Source of the DNA: Mucilaginibacter sp. UR6-1
GTDB taxonomy: Bacteria > Bacteroidota > Bacteroidia > Sphingobacteriales > Sphingobacteriaceae
Direction of reading: 5' to 3'
Length of the DNA: 64,000 bases
Assembly: GCF_020880975.1 (NCBI RefSeq)
Contig: NZ_JAJIWP010000001.1
Span: 310,001 to 374,000 of the forward strand
Below, in pieces: positions 42,125 through 51,336 of the stretch. A program made the position numbers and the translations under genes. The stretch's first letter is position 1. Each line of letters begins with the position of its first letter. The notes below the pieces were generated by a model. It searched no databases. It was not told the origin of the DNA and saw only the letters and a list, made by a program, of their open reading frames with translations.

Positions 42125-42502
42125 ATGGCACACAAAAAAGGGGCCGGTAGTTCCAAAAACGGCCGTGAATCGCATAGCAAACGCTTAGGTATCAAAATAT
42201 TCGGTGGTCAGCCTGCAATCGCTGGTAACATCATCGTTCGTCAGCGTGGTACCCCGCACAACCCGGGCCTTAATGTAGGTATCGGTAAAGATCACACTTT
42301 ATTCGCGCTTATTGATGGCCAGGTAGTTTTCAAAAAGAAAGCTGATAACCGTTCATACGTATCAGTTATTCCTTTTGAGACTGAAGAAGTTGCTGAAGTA
42401 GCAGTACCTGCTCCAAAAGCGAAAGCTGAAAGCAAAACAAAAAAAGTTAAAGCTGAGGCTCCTGTAGATGAAGGTACTGAAGAAGCTGCTGTAGCTGAAT
42501 AA
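42125..42502 (+). CDS. rpmA: Ribosomal protein bL27 with C-terminal extension
   Basis: 125 aa. Residues 1-85 are a normal bL27 ('[22 protein letters not shown]', '[26 protein letters not shown]'), whose N-terminus reaches the peptidyl-transferase centre. No cleavable N-terminal extension of the Firmicutes type is seen. About 40 extra residues follow, a low-complexity Ala/Glu/Lys/Val tail ('[20 protein letters not shown]') that ordinary bL27 lacks. The tail is probably disordered. Confidence 0.96.
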   Translation: MAHKKGAGSSKNGRESHSKRLGIKIFGGQPAIAGNIIVRQRGTPHNPGLNVGIGKDHTLFALIDGQVVFKKKADNRSYVSVIPFETEEVAEVAVPAPKAKAESKTKKVKAEAPVDEGTEEAAVAE

Positions 42503-42527
42503 TTTCAGTATAAATATTACCACATAC

Positions 42528-42560
42528 AAGGCTGCCCTAATAGGGTGGCCTTTGTTTTTT
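42528..42560 (+). terminator. Terminator after rpmA
   Basis: AAGGCTGCCCTA (42528-42539) pairs with TAGGGTGGCCTT (42541-42552) including two G-U pairs, followed by TGTTTTTT. Confidence 0.85.
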
Positions 42561-42596
42561 AAGCTAAAATATATTTATAAACAAGCTGTGCCGCTA

Positions 42597-42627
42597 TTGT
42601 ATATGCTGATTAATAAGTATATCTTTG
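42597..42627 (+). promoter_or_regulatory. Promoter of rpsO
   Basis: TTG (42597-42599), a 20-bp spacer and TATCTTTG (42620-42627) fit the Bacteroidota promoter. The ATG of rpsO is 46 bp downstream. Confidence 0.8.
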
Positions 42628-42673
42628 CACCCACAATTAATAAAGTATTAACAGCTTTAATATTATTCAAGTA

Positions 42674-42952
42674 ATGTATTTAAGTAAAGAAGCGAAACAA
42701 GAAATTTTCGCAAAACATGGTAACAGTGCTGCCGATACAGGTTCAGCAGAAGGTCAGGTAGCGTTGTTTACAACCCGTATTGCTCATTTAACCGGGCACC
42801 TGAAAAAAAACAAAAAAGATTTTGCAACCCAGTTATCACTGCAAAAGCTTGTAGGTAAACGCCGTGCATTACTGGCTTACCTTTATAATAAAGATATTGC
42901 AAGGTACCGTGCTATCATCAAAGCTTTACAGCTTAGGGATATCATCAAGTAA
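42674..42952 (+). CDS. rpsO: Ribosomal protein uS15
   Basis: 92 aa, full length for uS15 (about 89). The family core 'DTGSAEGQVALFTTRIAHLTGHLKKNKKDF' and 'LVGKRRALLAYLYNKDIARYRAIIKAL' is clear. It binds the central domain of 16S rRNA. It precedes pnp as in many bacteria, but a terminator and a new -7 box separate the two. Confidence 0.97.
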   Translation: MYLSKEAKQEIFAKHGNSAADTGSAEGQVALFTTRIAHLTGHLKKNKKDFATQLSLQKLVGKRRALLAYLYNKDIARYRAIIKALQLRDIIK

Positions 42953-42969
42953 TCTTCAATCGTATTGCA

Positions 42970-43004
42970 AAAAAAGCCGTTCGTTAAATACGAATGGCTT
43001 TTTT
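42970..43004 (+). terminator. Terminator between rpsO and pnp
   Basis: AAAAGCCGTTCG pairs with CGAATGGCTTTT (42972-42983 with 42991-43002, one G-U pair) and ends in a T-run. Confidence 0.85.
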
Positions 43005-43011
43005 ACTTTTG
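43004..43011 (+). promoter_or_regulatory. -7 box of pnp abutting the terminator
   Basis: TACTTTTG fits TAnnTTTG and begins on the last base of the upstream terminator's T-run, 75 bp before the pnp ATG. No good TTG sits at -33. Confidence 0.5.
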
Positions 43012-43085
43012 TGCGCAAGTTTTTAAACAAACATAAACAACCGGTGCGTTCCTGAAGATGAAAAACGCATCACAATAAAAACAAA

Positions 43086-45227
43086 ATGAGTTATAACGCA
43101 ATTAAAAAGGTATTTGATTTAGGTGACGGCCGCACCGTTGAGATCGAAACCGGCAAACTGGCCAAACAAGCTGATGGCTCTGTAGTAGTAAAACAAGGCG
43201 ACACCATGTTGCTGGCTACTGTAGTATCATCACCTGAAGCAAAAGAAGGGGTTGATTTTTTACCGCTTTCTGTTGACTATCAGGAAAAATACGCGTCTAC
43301 CGGTCGTATACCGGGCGGCTTTTTACGCCGTGAAGCACGTTTGTCAGACTATGAGGTATTGATCTCTCGTTTGGTTGACCGCGCTTTACGTCCGCTTTTC
43401 CCGGAGGATTACCATGCCGATACACAGGTAATGATCTCATTGATCTCGGCAGATAAGGATATTATGCCTGATTGTCTTGCCGGTTTGGCGGCATCAGCGG
43501 CTTTGGCTGTTTCTGATATCCCGTTCAACGGCCCTATATCAGAAGTTCGCGTAGCTAAAATTGATGGCAAGCTGGTAATTAACCCAACCCTGAGCAATTT
43601 AGAGCGCGCTACGTTAGAGTTCATCGTGGCAGGTTCTGAGTTTGACATCAACATGGTTGAGGGCGAATCAAAAGAAATTCAGGAAGAAGAACTTGTTGAA
43701 GCGATTAAATTCGCTCATGAGGCTATCAAAGTACAGGTGCAGGCTCAAAAAGAACTTGCTGCCGAAGTTGGTAAAACCGAGAAACGTATTTACAGCCACG
43801 AGCATAGCAACGAGGAGTTAAAAAAACAAGTTTATGCTGCCACTTATGATAAAGTTTATGAGGTAGCCAAATCAGGTTCAAGCAAACACGAGCGTCATCA
43901 AAAACTGCGTGAAATACGCGATATATTCATCGCTACTTTAGGTATCGAGATAGATGCGGTTACTGAAGGCCTGATCAAAAAATATTTCCATGATGTAGAG
44001 TACGATGCTGTACGTAACCTGATCCTTGATGAGGATCTGCGTTTGGATGGCCGTAACTCAAAACAAATACGCCCGATATGGAGCGAAGTTGGCTACCTGC
44101 CTGCGGCTCACGGTTCGGCGGTATTTACCCGTGGCGAAACACAATCATTAACCACTGTTACCCTGGGGGCTAAGGATGATGAGCAAATGATTGATGGCGC
44201 GTTCATCAACGGTTATCAAAAATTTATTTTGCACTACAATTTCCCGGGTTTCTCAACCGGCGAGGTTCGTCCTAACAGGGGTGCAGGCCGTCGCGAGATC
44301 GGTCACGGTAACCTGGCTATGCGTTCATTAAAACAAGTATTGCCAGTTGCTGATGAAAATCCATACACTATCCGTGTAGTATCTGATATATTGGAATCAA
44401 ACGGTTCATCATCAATGGCTACCGTTTGCGCGGGTACATTAGCGTTGATGGATGCCGGTATCAAAATCCAATCTCCGGTATCAGGTATCGCCATGGGCTT
44501 AATTACTAATCCTGAAGGTACTAAATACGCCGTATTGTCTGACATTTTGGGCGACGAGGATCACTTAGGTGATATGGACTTTAAGGTAACCGGTACTGAA
44601 AATGGTATTGTTGCCTGCCAGATGGACTTAAAAATCAACGGCCTGTCATACGAAGTATTGGCTAAGGCTTTGCACCAGGCTAAAGATGGTCGTTTGCACA
44701 TCCTTAACGAGATGAAAAAGACACTTGAACAGCCTCGTGATGATTACAAACCACACGCTCCGCGTATCATCACCATTAAAATTGATAAAGAATTTATTGG
44801 TGCGGTTATCGGTCCCGGTGGTAAAATCATCCAGGAAATGCAGCGTGAAACCGGTGCTACCATCTCTATCGAAGAAGTTAACAACCAGGGTATAGTACAA
44901 ATATTTGCTGATAACAAGGCATCTATCGATCAGGCTGTTACCCGCATACGTAACATAGCCGCTAAGCCAGAGGTTGGCGATATCTATGAAGGTAAAGTAA
45001 AATCGATCATGCCTTTTGGCGCTTTCATCGAAATTTTACCGGGTAAGGACGGATTGCTTCACATATCAGAAATTGACCACAAACGCTTTGAGAGCATGGA
45101 CGGTATTTTCCAGGTAGGTGACGAGGTGCGTGTAAAACTGCTTGATGTTGATAAGCAAGGTAAGCTGAAATTATCACGTAAGGCTTTACTGCCAAAACCG
45201 GAAAGACCAACTGAAGAGAATAAATAA
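43086..45227 (+). CDS. pnp: Polyribonucleotide nucleotidyltransferase
   Basis: 713 aa, complete PNPase: two RNase PH domains ('[28 protein letters not shown]' and '[32 protein letters not shown]'), a helical linker (about 240-310), a KH domain ('[27 protein letters not shown]', about 565-590) and an S1 domain ('[33 protein letters not shown]', about 630-700). It performs 3'-5' phosphorolytic RNA decay in the cytoplasm. It is single, ending in a strong terminator. Confidence 0.97.
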   Translation: MSYNAIKKVFDLGDGRTVEIETGKLAKQADGSVVVKQGDTMLLATVVSSPEAKEGVDFLPLSVDYQEKYASTGRIPGGFLRREARLSDYEVLISRLVDRALRPLFPEDYHADTQVMISLISADKDIMPDCLAGLAASAALAVSDIPFNGPISEVRVAKIDGKLVINPTLSNLERATLEFIVAGSEFDINMVEGESKEIQEEELVEAIKFAHEAIKVQVQAQKELAAEVGKTEKRIYSHEHSNEELKKQVYAATYDKVYEVAKSGSSKHERHQKLREIRDIFIATLGIEIDAVTEGLIKKYFHDVEYDAVRNLILDEDLRLDGRNSKQIRPIWSEVGYLPAAHGSAVFTRGETQSLTTVTLGAKDDEQMIDGAFINGYQKFILHYNFPGFSTGEVRPNRGAGRREIGHGNLAMRSLKQVLPVADENPYTIRVVSDILESNGSSSMATVCAGTLALMDAGIKIQSPVSGIAMGLITNPEGTKYAVLSDILGDEDHLGDMDFKVTGTENGIVACQMDLKINGLSYEVLAKALHQAKDGRLHILNEMKKTLEQPRDDYKPHAPRIITIKIDKEFIGAVIGPGGKIIQEMQRETGATISIEEVNNQGIVQIFADNKASIDQAVTRIRNIAAKPEVGDIYEGKVKSIMPFGAFIEILPGKDGLLHISEIDHKRFESMDGIFQVGDEVRVKLLDVDKQGKLKLSRKALLPKPERPTEENK

Positions 45228-45244
45228 TTTATTATTATTGCAAC

Positions 45245-45280
45245 ATGAAACCCTCCCTAAAAGCGAGGGTTTCATTGTTT
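45245..45280 (+). terminator. Terminator after pnp
   Basis: ATGAAACCCTC and GAGGGTTTCAT form an 11-bp stem around 9 bases, followed by TGTTT. Confidence 0.8.
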
Positions 45281-45392
45281 AAAGATGGTTTGTAACATTA
45301 TTGTAACAAAAGTTTATTCATTAAAACATTGCTAACAACTGTTTGTATTGGATAGTTAGATGGTATAGTTATATCCGGTGCTTATATAGAAA

Positions 45393-45665
45393 ATGAATTT
45401 TACACCTCTTGATCCTTTAGATTTTCTGAGTAATAACCCGAAAGGGCTAAAGTCTGATGCGCAGGCGGATCTGGTGCAACTACTGCTATATGAGATTATT
45501 AGAGTTAAGGATATTATAAAGTACTACGAATCGATACCCAACGGGGCCGGGCAATTGGGTGCATCAATACTTAATGAGCTGGTTTCTGAGGCGTATAATT
45601 CACTTGTAAATTACGATACGGTTTTAATGAAAAAATATTATGATCTTTTGCTTAATTGCGATTGA
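45393..45665 (+). CDS. Small hypothetical helical protein
   Basis: 90 aa, acidic and helical ('LKSDAQADLVQLLLYEIIRVKDIIKYYESIP'), with no signal or membrane segment. It stands between the pnp terminator and rpe. The open frame and normal codon use suggest a real gene; I do not recognise the family. Confidence 0.55.
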   Translation: MNFTPLDPLDFLSNNPKGLKSDAQADLVQLLLYEIIRVKDIIKYYESIPNGAGQLGASILNELVSEAYNSLVNYDTVLMKKYYDLLLNCD

Positions 45666-45722
45666 TTACATTCTACAGAAACAAATTTTAACCGCACCCT
45701 AACAATGCCTATATTTACCGCC

Positions 45723-46391
45723 ATGAAGCCATTAGTTGCCCCTTCTATTCTTGCGGCGGACTTTGCCAATATGCAGCGTGATATTGAAATGTTGAACAAC
45801 AGCGAAGCTGATTGGATACATGTGGATGTTATGGATGGCGTATTTGTGCCCAATATATCTTTTGGTTTCCCGGTGATGAAAGCGGTTAAGCAGTACGCAA
45901 CCAAACCGCTGGATGTACACCTGATGATTGTAGATCCTGACCGTTATTTAAAGGCTTTTAAGGAGGCCGGTGCTGATGGCATAATGGTGCATTATGAAGC
46001 ATGTACTCACCTGCATCGTACCATACAGGCTATAAAAGATCTGGGCTGCAGGGCAGGGGTGGCGCTTAACCCGCATACCAATGTAAGTTTGCTTGAAGAT
46101 GTTATTACTGATGTTGAGCAGGTTTGCATTATGTCCGTAAATCCGGGTTTTGGCGGTCAAAAATTTATTGCCAATACCTACAAAAAAATAAAGCAGCTAC
46201 GCACACTTGCTGAATATCATAACCCTAAGCTTTTAATTGAGATAGATGGTGGGGTAGATGTAACCAACGCCGCAAAATTGATTGAAGCCGGCGCTAATGT
46301 ATTAGTAGCAGGTAGTTCAGTTTTTTCGGCTGATGATCAATCCGCGGCTATATCAGCACTCAAAAATGTGCAACCCCTTCAGCAAGCCTGA
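45723..46391 (+). CDS. rpe: Ribulose-phosphate 3-epimerase
   Basis: TIM-barrel epimerase interconverting ribulose-5-P and xylulose-5-P in the pentose phosphate pathway, 222 aa. The motifs are 'APSILAADFANMQRDIEML', 'HVDVMDGVFVPNISFG', 'DVHLMI', 'VNPGFGGQKFI' and 'IDGGV'; the metal and catalytic His/Asp residues are intact. I prefer the start at 45723 (MKPLVAPS), where the family begins; an ATG at 45705 in the same frame would add six residues, and a TATATTTA box-like stretch covers that region. Confidence 0.93.
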   Translation: MKPLVAPSILAADFANMQRDIEMLNNSEADWIHVDVMDGVFVPNISFGFPVMKAVKQYATKPLDVHLMIVDPDRYLKAFKEAGADGIMVHYEACTHLHRTIQAIKDLGCRAGVALNPHTNVSLLEDVITDVEQVCIMSVNPGFGGQKFIANTYKKIKQLRTLAEYHNPKLLIEIDGGVDVTNAAKLIEAGANVLVAGSSVFSADDQSAAISALKNVQPLQQA

Positions 46392-46538
46392 AACCCATCC
46401 TGCTGATTGTTAATAAAGTGTCGCTTTTTTTCAACAAAAAGCAAATAATCTCTATATACTTTGTCAAAATAATTAACTTCGGCGCGTTAATATACTAACT
46501 GACCAAAGTGTTTTAGCATTCACATTTCAACAAATTAT

Positions 46539-47606
46539 ATGAAACATAATTTTGGTGCCGGGCCGGGCATATTACCCCAGGAGGTATTAAAGCAGGCCGC
46601 TCAGGCTGTTATCGATTTTAATGGTACAGGCTTATCAATACTTGAGATCTCGCACAGATCCAAAGAGTTTGAAGCTGTTTTAGATGAAGCTGTACGTTTG
46701 GTTAAAGAGTTATTTAGTTTACCTGAAGGTTATTCGGTATTATTTTTACAGGGCGGTGCAAGTACGCAATTTGCGTTAGTGCCATATAACCTTTTGCCGG
46801 AGGGCGGCAAAGCCGCATACCTTGAAACCGGTGTATGGGCAAACAAAGCGCTTAAAGAGGCTAAGTACTTTGGCGAGGTTGCTGTGGTTGCTTCATCAAA
46901 AGAGAGTAACTTTACCTATATCCCTAAGGATTTTGAAATACCTGCCGACGCGGCTTATTTCCACATAACATCAAATAACACTATTTACGGTACGCAGTTA
47001 CAAAACTTCTCACCGTCGCCGGTACCTGTAGTTTGCGATATGTCGTCAGATATATTCAGCCGCAAGATCAATGTTGCCGACTTTGGCCTGATCTATGCCG
47101 GTGCGCAAAAAAATATGGGCCCTGCCGGTGTAACGCTTGTTATTGTTAAGGATGAGATATTGGGTAAGACAGATCGTAAGATACCTGCAATGTTCAACTA
47201 TCAAACACAAATTGAAGGCGGTTCAATGTACAATACGCCTCCGGTGTTCGCTATCTACGTATCAATGCTAACCTTGAACTGGGTAAAAGCAAAAGGTGGG
47301 GTTGAAGCCATCGAGCAGGAAAATATTGCCAAATCAAAAGCATTATATGCCGAGATAGACCGCAACCCATTGTTTAAAGGTGTGGCTGCAACTGAAGACC
47401 GCTCGCACATGAACGTTTGCTTTGTGGCTGAAAACCCGGAACACGAAAAACCATTCCTGAAACTGTGTGACGAAAAAGGTATAGTAGGCATTAAAGGCCA
47501 CAGGAGTGTAGGCGGTTTCAGGGCATCAATTTATAATGCTTTGCCAATAACCAGTGTGCATGTGCTGATAGAAGCTATGCAGGAGTTTGCTGAAAAAAAT
47601 AAATAA
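46539..47606 (+). CDS. serC: Phosphoserine transaminase
   Basis: PLP enzyme (355 aa) converting 3-phosphohydroxypyruvate and glutamate to phosphoserine. The motifs are '[20 protein letters not shown]', '[20 protein letters not shown]', '[12 protein letters not shown]' and the PLP lysine Lys191 in '[12 protein letters not shown]'. It is followed by the serA-like dehydrogenase after an 80-bp repeat-bearing gap. Together they give the first two steps of serine synthesis; serB is not in the window. Confidence 0.95.
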   Translation: MKHNFGAGPGILPQEVLKQAAQAVIDFNGTGLSILEISHRSKEFEAVLDEAVRLVKELFSLPEGYSVLFLQGGASTQFALVPYNLLPEGGKAAYLETGVWANKALKEAKYFGEVAVVASSKESNFTYIPKDFEIPADAAYFHITSNNTIYGTQLQNFSPSPVPVVCDMSSDIFSRKINVADFGLIYAGAQKNMGPAGVTLVIVKDEILGKTDRKIPAMFNYQTQIEGGSMYNTPPVFAIYVSMLTLNWVKAKGGVEAIEQENIAKSKALYAEIDRNPLFKGVAATEDRSHMNVCFVAENPEHEKPFLKLCDEKGIVGIKGHRSVGGFRASIYNALPITSVHVLIEAMQEFAEKNK

Positions 47607-47686
47607 TTTAGTCAACGGTCAGTGGTCAATAGTCATTAAATAAAATGATGTTTGCCAATGACTAATGACATAATGACTAATGACAA
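47607..47686. repeat. Palindromic repeat between serC and serA
   Basis: GTCAATAGTCATTA (47625-47638) faces TAATGACTAATGAC (47671-47684) as an inverted repeat with one mismatch. AATGACTAATGACA also occurs twice in tandem (47657-47670 and 47672-47685). The element fills the whole gap and ends at the serA start. Confidence 0.7.
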
Positions 47687-48634
47687 ATGAAAATATTAGC
47701 TAATGACGGTATTGACCCGGTAGGCAAGCAGATGCTTGAAGATGCTGGTTTTACTGTTGATACCAACAATATACCGCAGGATGAATTACCTGCCCGTTTA
47801 AATGAATACGATGCTATCACCGTACGCAGTGCTACTAAGGTTCGTAAAGCACTTATTGATGCCTGCCCTAACATTAAACTGATAGGCCGTGGTGGTGTAG
47901 GTGTTGATAATATTGATGTTGACTATGCTAAGGAGAAAGGCGTAGCCGTATACAATACGCCGGCTTCATCATCATTATCAGTAGCGGAATTAGTATTCGC
48001 CCACTTATATGGCGGTGTACGCTTTTTGTATGATAGCAACCGCAAAATGCCGGTTGAGGGTGCTACCAATTTTAACGGCCTTAAAAAAGCTTATGCCAAA
48101 GGTGTTGAACTGCGCGGTAAAACATTAGGTATCCTGGGTTTTGGCCGTATCGGTCGTGAAGTGGCCAAGATCGCTATTGGCGTAGGTATGGAAGTACTGG
48201 CTTATGATGTATTCCCTTTTAACCCTGAGCTGGAAATTGTTTTAGGTGGTGGTATTAAAGTGAATGTATCGGTTAAAACCGCCACATTAGAGGAAGTTCT
48301 GAAACAATCAGATTTTATCACGCTGCATACGCCATTTGTCGACAAAGCCCTGATTGGCGAAGCTGAGCTGGAGCTATTGAAAAAGGGTGTAGGCTTAATT
48401 AACTGCTCACGCGGCGGCCTCATTGAAGAAACAGCTTTGATATCGGCACTTGATAGTGGTAAGGTTTCATTCGCTGCACTTGATGTATTTGACAATGAAC
48501 CAACCCCCCGTCAGGAAATTCTTTCTCACCCTAAAATTTCGTTGACTCCGCACATTGGCGCGGCAACCAACGAAGCGCAGGAAAGAATAGGCGTAGAACT
48601 GGCCAGCCTGATCATCGATCACTTTAAAAAGTAA
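47687..48634 (+). CDS. serA: D-3-phosphoglycerate dehydrogenase (short form)
   Basis: NAD-dependent 2-hydroxyacid dehydrogenase of 315 aa. The motifs are 'IGRGGVGVDNIDVDYAKEKG', the Rossmann motif 'LGILGFGRIGREVAKIA' (about 146-162), and 'LHTPFVDKALIGEAELELLKKGVGLINCSRGGLIEE' with the catalytic Arg/Glu/His set ('TPHIGAAT'). It lacks the C-terminal ACT/ASB regulatory domains of long SerA, as in other Bacteroidota. Adjacency to serC supports phosphoglycerate dehydrogenase rather than another hydroxyacid dehydrogenase. Confidence 0.9.
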   Translation: MKILANDGIDPVGKQMLEDAGFTVDTNNIPQDELPARLNEYDAITVRSATKVRKALIDACPNIKLIGRGGVGVDNIDVDYAKEKGVAVYNTPASSSLSVAELVFAHLYGGVRFLYDSNRKMPVEGATNFNGLKKAYAKGVELRGKTLGILGFGRIGREVAKIAIGVGMEVLAYDVFPFNPELEIVLGGGIKVNVSVKTATLEEVLKQSDFITLHTPFVDKALIGEAELELLKKGVGLINCSRGGLIEETALISALDSGKVSFAALDVFDNEPTPRQEILSHPKISLTPHIGAATNEAQERIGVELASLIIDHFKK

Positions 48635-48656
48635 GATAATTTATCAATCTGATATT

Positions 48657-48693
48657 TAAAGTCCACGGGTAGTAATGCTCGTGGATTTTTTTT
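48657..48693 (+). terminator. Terminator after serA
   Basis: TCCACG (48662-48667) pairs with CGTGGA (48680-48685), followed by eight Ts. Confidence 0.75.
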
Positions 48694-48732
48694 ACCCCTC
48701 CTAAATCCTCCCCTGGAGGGAAGACTTTTATA
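48694..48732. repeat. Dispersed 39-bp repeat, copy 2
   Basis: Second copy of the element at 35892-35930, sharing ACCCCTCCTAAATCCTCCCC and GACTTTTATA-like ends with a few differences in the middle. Confidence 0.75.
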
Positions 48733-48741
48733 TTGAATTTT

Positions 48742-48828
48742 TTGTCATTTCGAACGAGGTACGAGGAGAAATCTTGTCGCTTTTTTATGAACGCAGACAG
48801 ATTTCTCGCTGTCGCTTCGAAATGACAA
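48742..48828. repeat. Composite palindrome with TTGTCATTTCGAA ends
   Basis: Perfect 13-bp terminal inverted repeats (48742-48754 and 48816-48828) enclose inner arms GAGAAATCT (48766-48774) and AGATTTCTC (48799-48807). A related module occurs at 35827-35890 ('GTCATTCGAGTGACAGCGAG'). Confidence 0.8.
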
Positions 48829-48842
48829 GTGGGATAAAAAAT

Positions 48843-48927
48843 GCGTCATTGTGAGGTACGAAGCAATCCCCGGGCGATTTGCTTGAAGAATGTTCTAAAG
48901 AGATTGCTTCGTACCTCGCAATGACGC
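48843..48927. repeat. Palindromic element with 26-bp arms
   Basis: The arm 48843-48868 (GCGTCATTGTGAGGTACGAA...) and the inverted arm 48902-48927 agree at 25 of 26 positions around a 33-bp spacer. It resembles the CGTCATTGCGAGG-type dispersed elements common in Sphingobacteriaceae and other Bacteroidota genomes. Confidence 0.85.
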
Positions 48928-48944
48928 TTTTTATAAAGTTCGAT

Positions 48945-50342
48945 TTATAAAATATACTCCACACCCTTTTCAGGCACAGTAGCGCTGTAACCGGCTTCCT
49001 CAACAGAAGCTGACAGGGCATCCATACTTGAAGTTTCACCATGTACCAGGAAGACGTTTTTAAGCTTGTTCTTATCCTGTGAAAGGATGTTACCCATCAG
49101 GTCGTCATGATCGCCGTGGGCGCTTAATACATCCGTTTGTTTAATGGTGGCGTAAACAGCCAGGTCGCGATCTTTGATATGCACAATCGGGTCGCCGCGC
49201 AGCAGGCGATGGCCCAATGTGCCTTTGGCGCAATAGCCTATAAACAGGATGGTGCAATAGTAATTTTGTATGTTGTAAAAAAGGTGATCCTGTATACGGC
49301 CACCCTCAAGCATACCGGCTGATGATATAATGATGCAGGGCTCAAAATAATTGGAAACCTGCCGGCTATCCTTCAGTGTTTCTACATAGGTAAGATTATC
49401 AAATTCAAATTCGTCGCCTTGCCTGTTGTAAAACTCTTGCGCCTCATCATTAACCAGGTAATGATATTTGCGAAATATCCGGGTGGCCATCACCGCCATG
49501 GGGCTATCAACAAATACTTTAACAGGAGGCAGTAACCCGCTGCTGAATATTTTATTAAGGGCAAAAACCAATGATTGCGTGCGCCCGATACTGAATGCCG
49601 GGATGATGAGCCGGCCCTGCTCTTTAATACAGGCTTTCTCAATGGTTTCAACCAAGGCGTCCTCAACGGTTTTATTTTTGGTATGGTAACGACCGCCATA
49701 GGTAGCCTCGCTAACCAGGTAATCAACAGGAGGGAGCGGCTCCGGATCATTCAGTACAGGGTAATTTTTGCGGCCTATATCGCCGGTAAATGCGATCGTT
49801 TTTTCCTCGCCGTTATCATTAACCTTTAAAACAGCTCCGGCAGCACCAAGCAAGTGCCCTGCGGGTATAAAGGTAAGTTCAACATCGCCGGTTAGCCTGA
49901 ATGGTTTATTAAAGCCGATGGTAACAAAGCGTTCCATCGTGTCCATTACGTGCTTTTGCAGGTATAAGGGTTGTGCGCCACTGTTGAATTTACCGCGGTT
50001 ACGGCCATGTTTGCGGCCTTTGTTGGCCTTGTTCATGAATATGCTTACTGAATCTAATAAAAGCAGTTCGGTAAGATCGGCCGTGGGGGCGGTGCTTAAT
50101 ATCTGCCCTTCATAACCCATACGCACCAGCGTAGGTAAATTGCCTGAGTGATCAATATGCGCGTGAGTGAGTATCACCACATCAATGTCAGCCGGGTTAA
50201 AAGGAAAGTTCTCGTTGCTTTGCAGGTGCCGTTCACGCTCATAATCCAATCCGCAATCTATCAGTATCTTATAATTATTTACCTCAAGCAAATGCATGCT
50301 CCCGGTAACCTGGCGGGCGGCACCATGTATAGTTAATTTCAT
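48945..50342 (-). CDS. Beta-CASP metallo-beta-lactamase ribonuclease
   Basis: 465 aa of the bacterial CPSF/Ysh1-like group. The metallo-beta-lactamase core has 'ILTHAHIDHSGNLP' (His60, His62, Asp64, His65). The beta-CASP domain is in the middle ('VFVDSPMAVMATRIFRKY', 'IIISSAGMLEGGRI'). The RMMBL end has 'TDVLSAHGDHDDLMGNI' and 'VFLVHGE'. These enzymes are RNA endo- or exonucleases. The RNA target is unknown. A TAACTTTG -7 box lies at 50401-50408 on the minus strand, 59 bp upstream. Confidence 0.9.
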   Translation of the reverse strand: MKLTIHGAARQVTGSMHLLEVNNYKILIDCGLDYERERHLQSNENFPFNPADIDVVILTHAHIDHSGNLPTLVRMGYEGQILSTAPTADLTELLLLDSVSIFMNKANKGRKHGRNRGKFNSGAQPLYLQKHVMDTMERFVTIGFNKPFRLTGDVELTFIPAGHLLGAAGAVLKVNDNGEEKTIAFTGDIGRKNYPVLNDPEPLPPVDYLVSEATYGGRYHTKNKTVEDALVETIEKACIKEQGRLIIPAFSIGRTQSLVFALNKIFSSGLLPPVKVFVDSPMAVMATRIFRKYHYLVNDEAQEFYNRQGDEFEFDNLTYVETLKDSRQVSNYFEPCIIISSAGMLEGGRIQDHLFYNIQNYYCTILFIGYCAKGTLGHRLLRGDPIVHIKDRDLAVYATIKQTDVLSAHGDHDDLMGNILSQDKNKLKNVFLVHGETSSMDALSASVEEAGYSATVPEKGVEYIL

Positions 50343-50400
50343 TAAATTACCATCAGTTAGTTGCCTGCAATGCAGGCTTGGTTGAGTATTTTACCCACGG

Positions 50401-50408
50401 CAAAGTTA
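50401..50408 (-). promoter_or_regulatory. -7 box of the beta-CASP gene
   Basis: Minus-strand TAACTTTG (TAnnTTTG), 59 bp before the start. Between it and the start is a perfect GCCTGCA-A-TGCAGGC dyad (50363-50377) in the leader. Confidence 0.5.
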
Positions 50409-50459
50409 AGCCAAAAAGCCCTGTTTACAGTTAATTAAAGTAAATGTTACAAGGCATTG

Positions 50460-51236
50460 CTATTCAAACTCAATAATTACGCTATCGCCTAAATTAAGGC
50501 CTAATAATCCGCTGGCATTGCCTTTGTTTATAGCTATCTCAAGGTGATCGCTAATGCCAAACAGGCACAGCTTTTCGCCCTCGGGCACTTCGTTGTAATG
50601 CCAGCTCAGGTGGTTAATGGTTTCGTTGCGTTTAAAATACAAAGTGAAACGGCGGCCCTGCTGTATGGTGTTAAAAAACTCTTTAGTGATATTGGTGATC
50701 ACATTCTGGAATGAGTCGATATAGATCACCGCGCCTTTGATCAGGTTCTTCTCAACCACTGGCTGCAGGTTCATTTTTTTCTCGATGCCGCTTATACGTA
50801 AACCTATCTCGTCAATAGGGTCGCCATTGGCCAGGTGGCAAGCCGCCTTAACAAAAATATCAGCCAGCGGAAAGTGCAAAAATTTAAGGTCCTGCATAAT
50901 GTTTATCTCATAAACCTCTTCCGGTTCTTCATCAAACATCAGCGAGAATATGCCATTATCGGCCCCAACAAAAAAGTGATTTTTATAATGGATGGCAAGG
51001 TATTTTGTAAATGAATTATACACGGTATCAATACCGATAAGGTGCACCGTATTGTCCGGAAAATAGTGAAAACTATTCTTTAAAATAAAAGCCGCCTGTT
51101 GTATATTGAACGTGGATACGCTGTTGGTAATATCAACAATATTAACCTCGGGCAACAATTTTAAAATACTCCCCTTTAGTGCTGCAAGGTATATATCCTT
51201 ATCGCCAAGGTCGGTAGTTAAAGTTATTATTGCCAT
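50460..51236 (-). CDS. SAM hydrolase (DUF62/SAM hydroxide adenosyltransferase)
   Basis: 258 aa. The N-terminal domain has 'ITLTTDLGDKDIYLAALKGSILKLLPEVNIVDITNSV', then 'FVGADNGIFSLMFDE'. The C-terminal domain has 'GAVIYIDSFQNVITNITKEFF' and 'LGLNLGDSVIIEFE'. Family enzymes use activated water (Asp-Arg-His side chains) to split SAM into adenosine and methionine and are related to fluorinase and chlorinase. The fluorinase-specific loop of about 20 residues is not evident, so I do not call a halogenase. Its physiological role is unclear. It is divergent from phoH. Confidence 0.88.
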   Translation of the reverse strand: MAIITLTTDLGDKDIYLAALKGSILKLLPEVNIVDITNSVSTFNIQQAAFILKNSFHYFPDNTVHLIGIDTVYNSFTKYLAIHYKNHFFVGADNGIFSLMFDEEPEEVYEINIMQDLKFLHFPLADIFVKAACHLANGDPIDEIGLRISGIEKKMNLQPVVEKNLIKGAVIYIDSFQNVITNITKEFFNTIQQGRRFTLYFKRNETINHLSWHYNEVPEGEKLCLFGISDHLEIAINKGNASGLLGLNLGDSVIIEFE

Positions 51237-51336
51237 TAATTATTTAAATATTTATTACTAATCTTGTACAAGCGATAAGCGCTACAAATATTCAATTTTT
51301 AATTCATAAAAATCAGCAACTAAAAATCAATTTGTA

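Larger units (their letters stand above)
48635..48944. other. 310-bp repeat island between serA and an RNase gene
   Basis: There is no gene. In order: a terminator (48657-48693), the 39-bp dispersed repeat copy 2 (48694-48732), a composite palindrome (48742-48828) and a second palindrome with 26-bp arms (48843-48927). The minus-strand RNase gene ends at 48945, so the last palindrome may also terminate it. Confidence 0.75.

Noticed and set aside
48785..49042. 85-codon minus-strand ORF
   Set aside because: It runs through two palindromic repeats and overlaps the real beta-CASP gene in another frame.
50460..51236. Fluorinase or chlorinase
   Set aside because: No halogenase-specific insertion loop is evident; the sequence fits the SAM hydroxide adenosyltransferase group.
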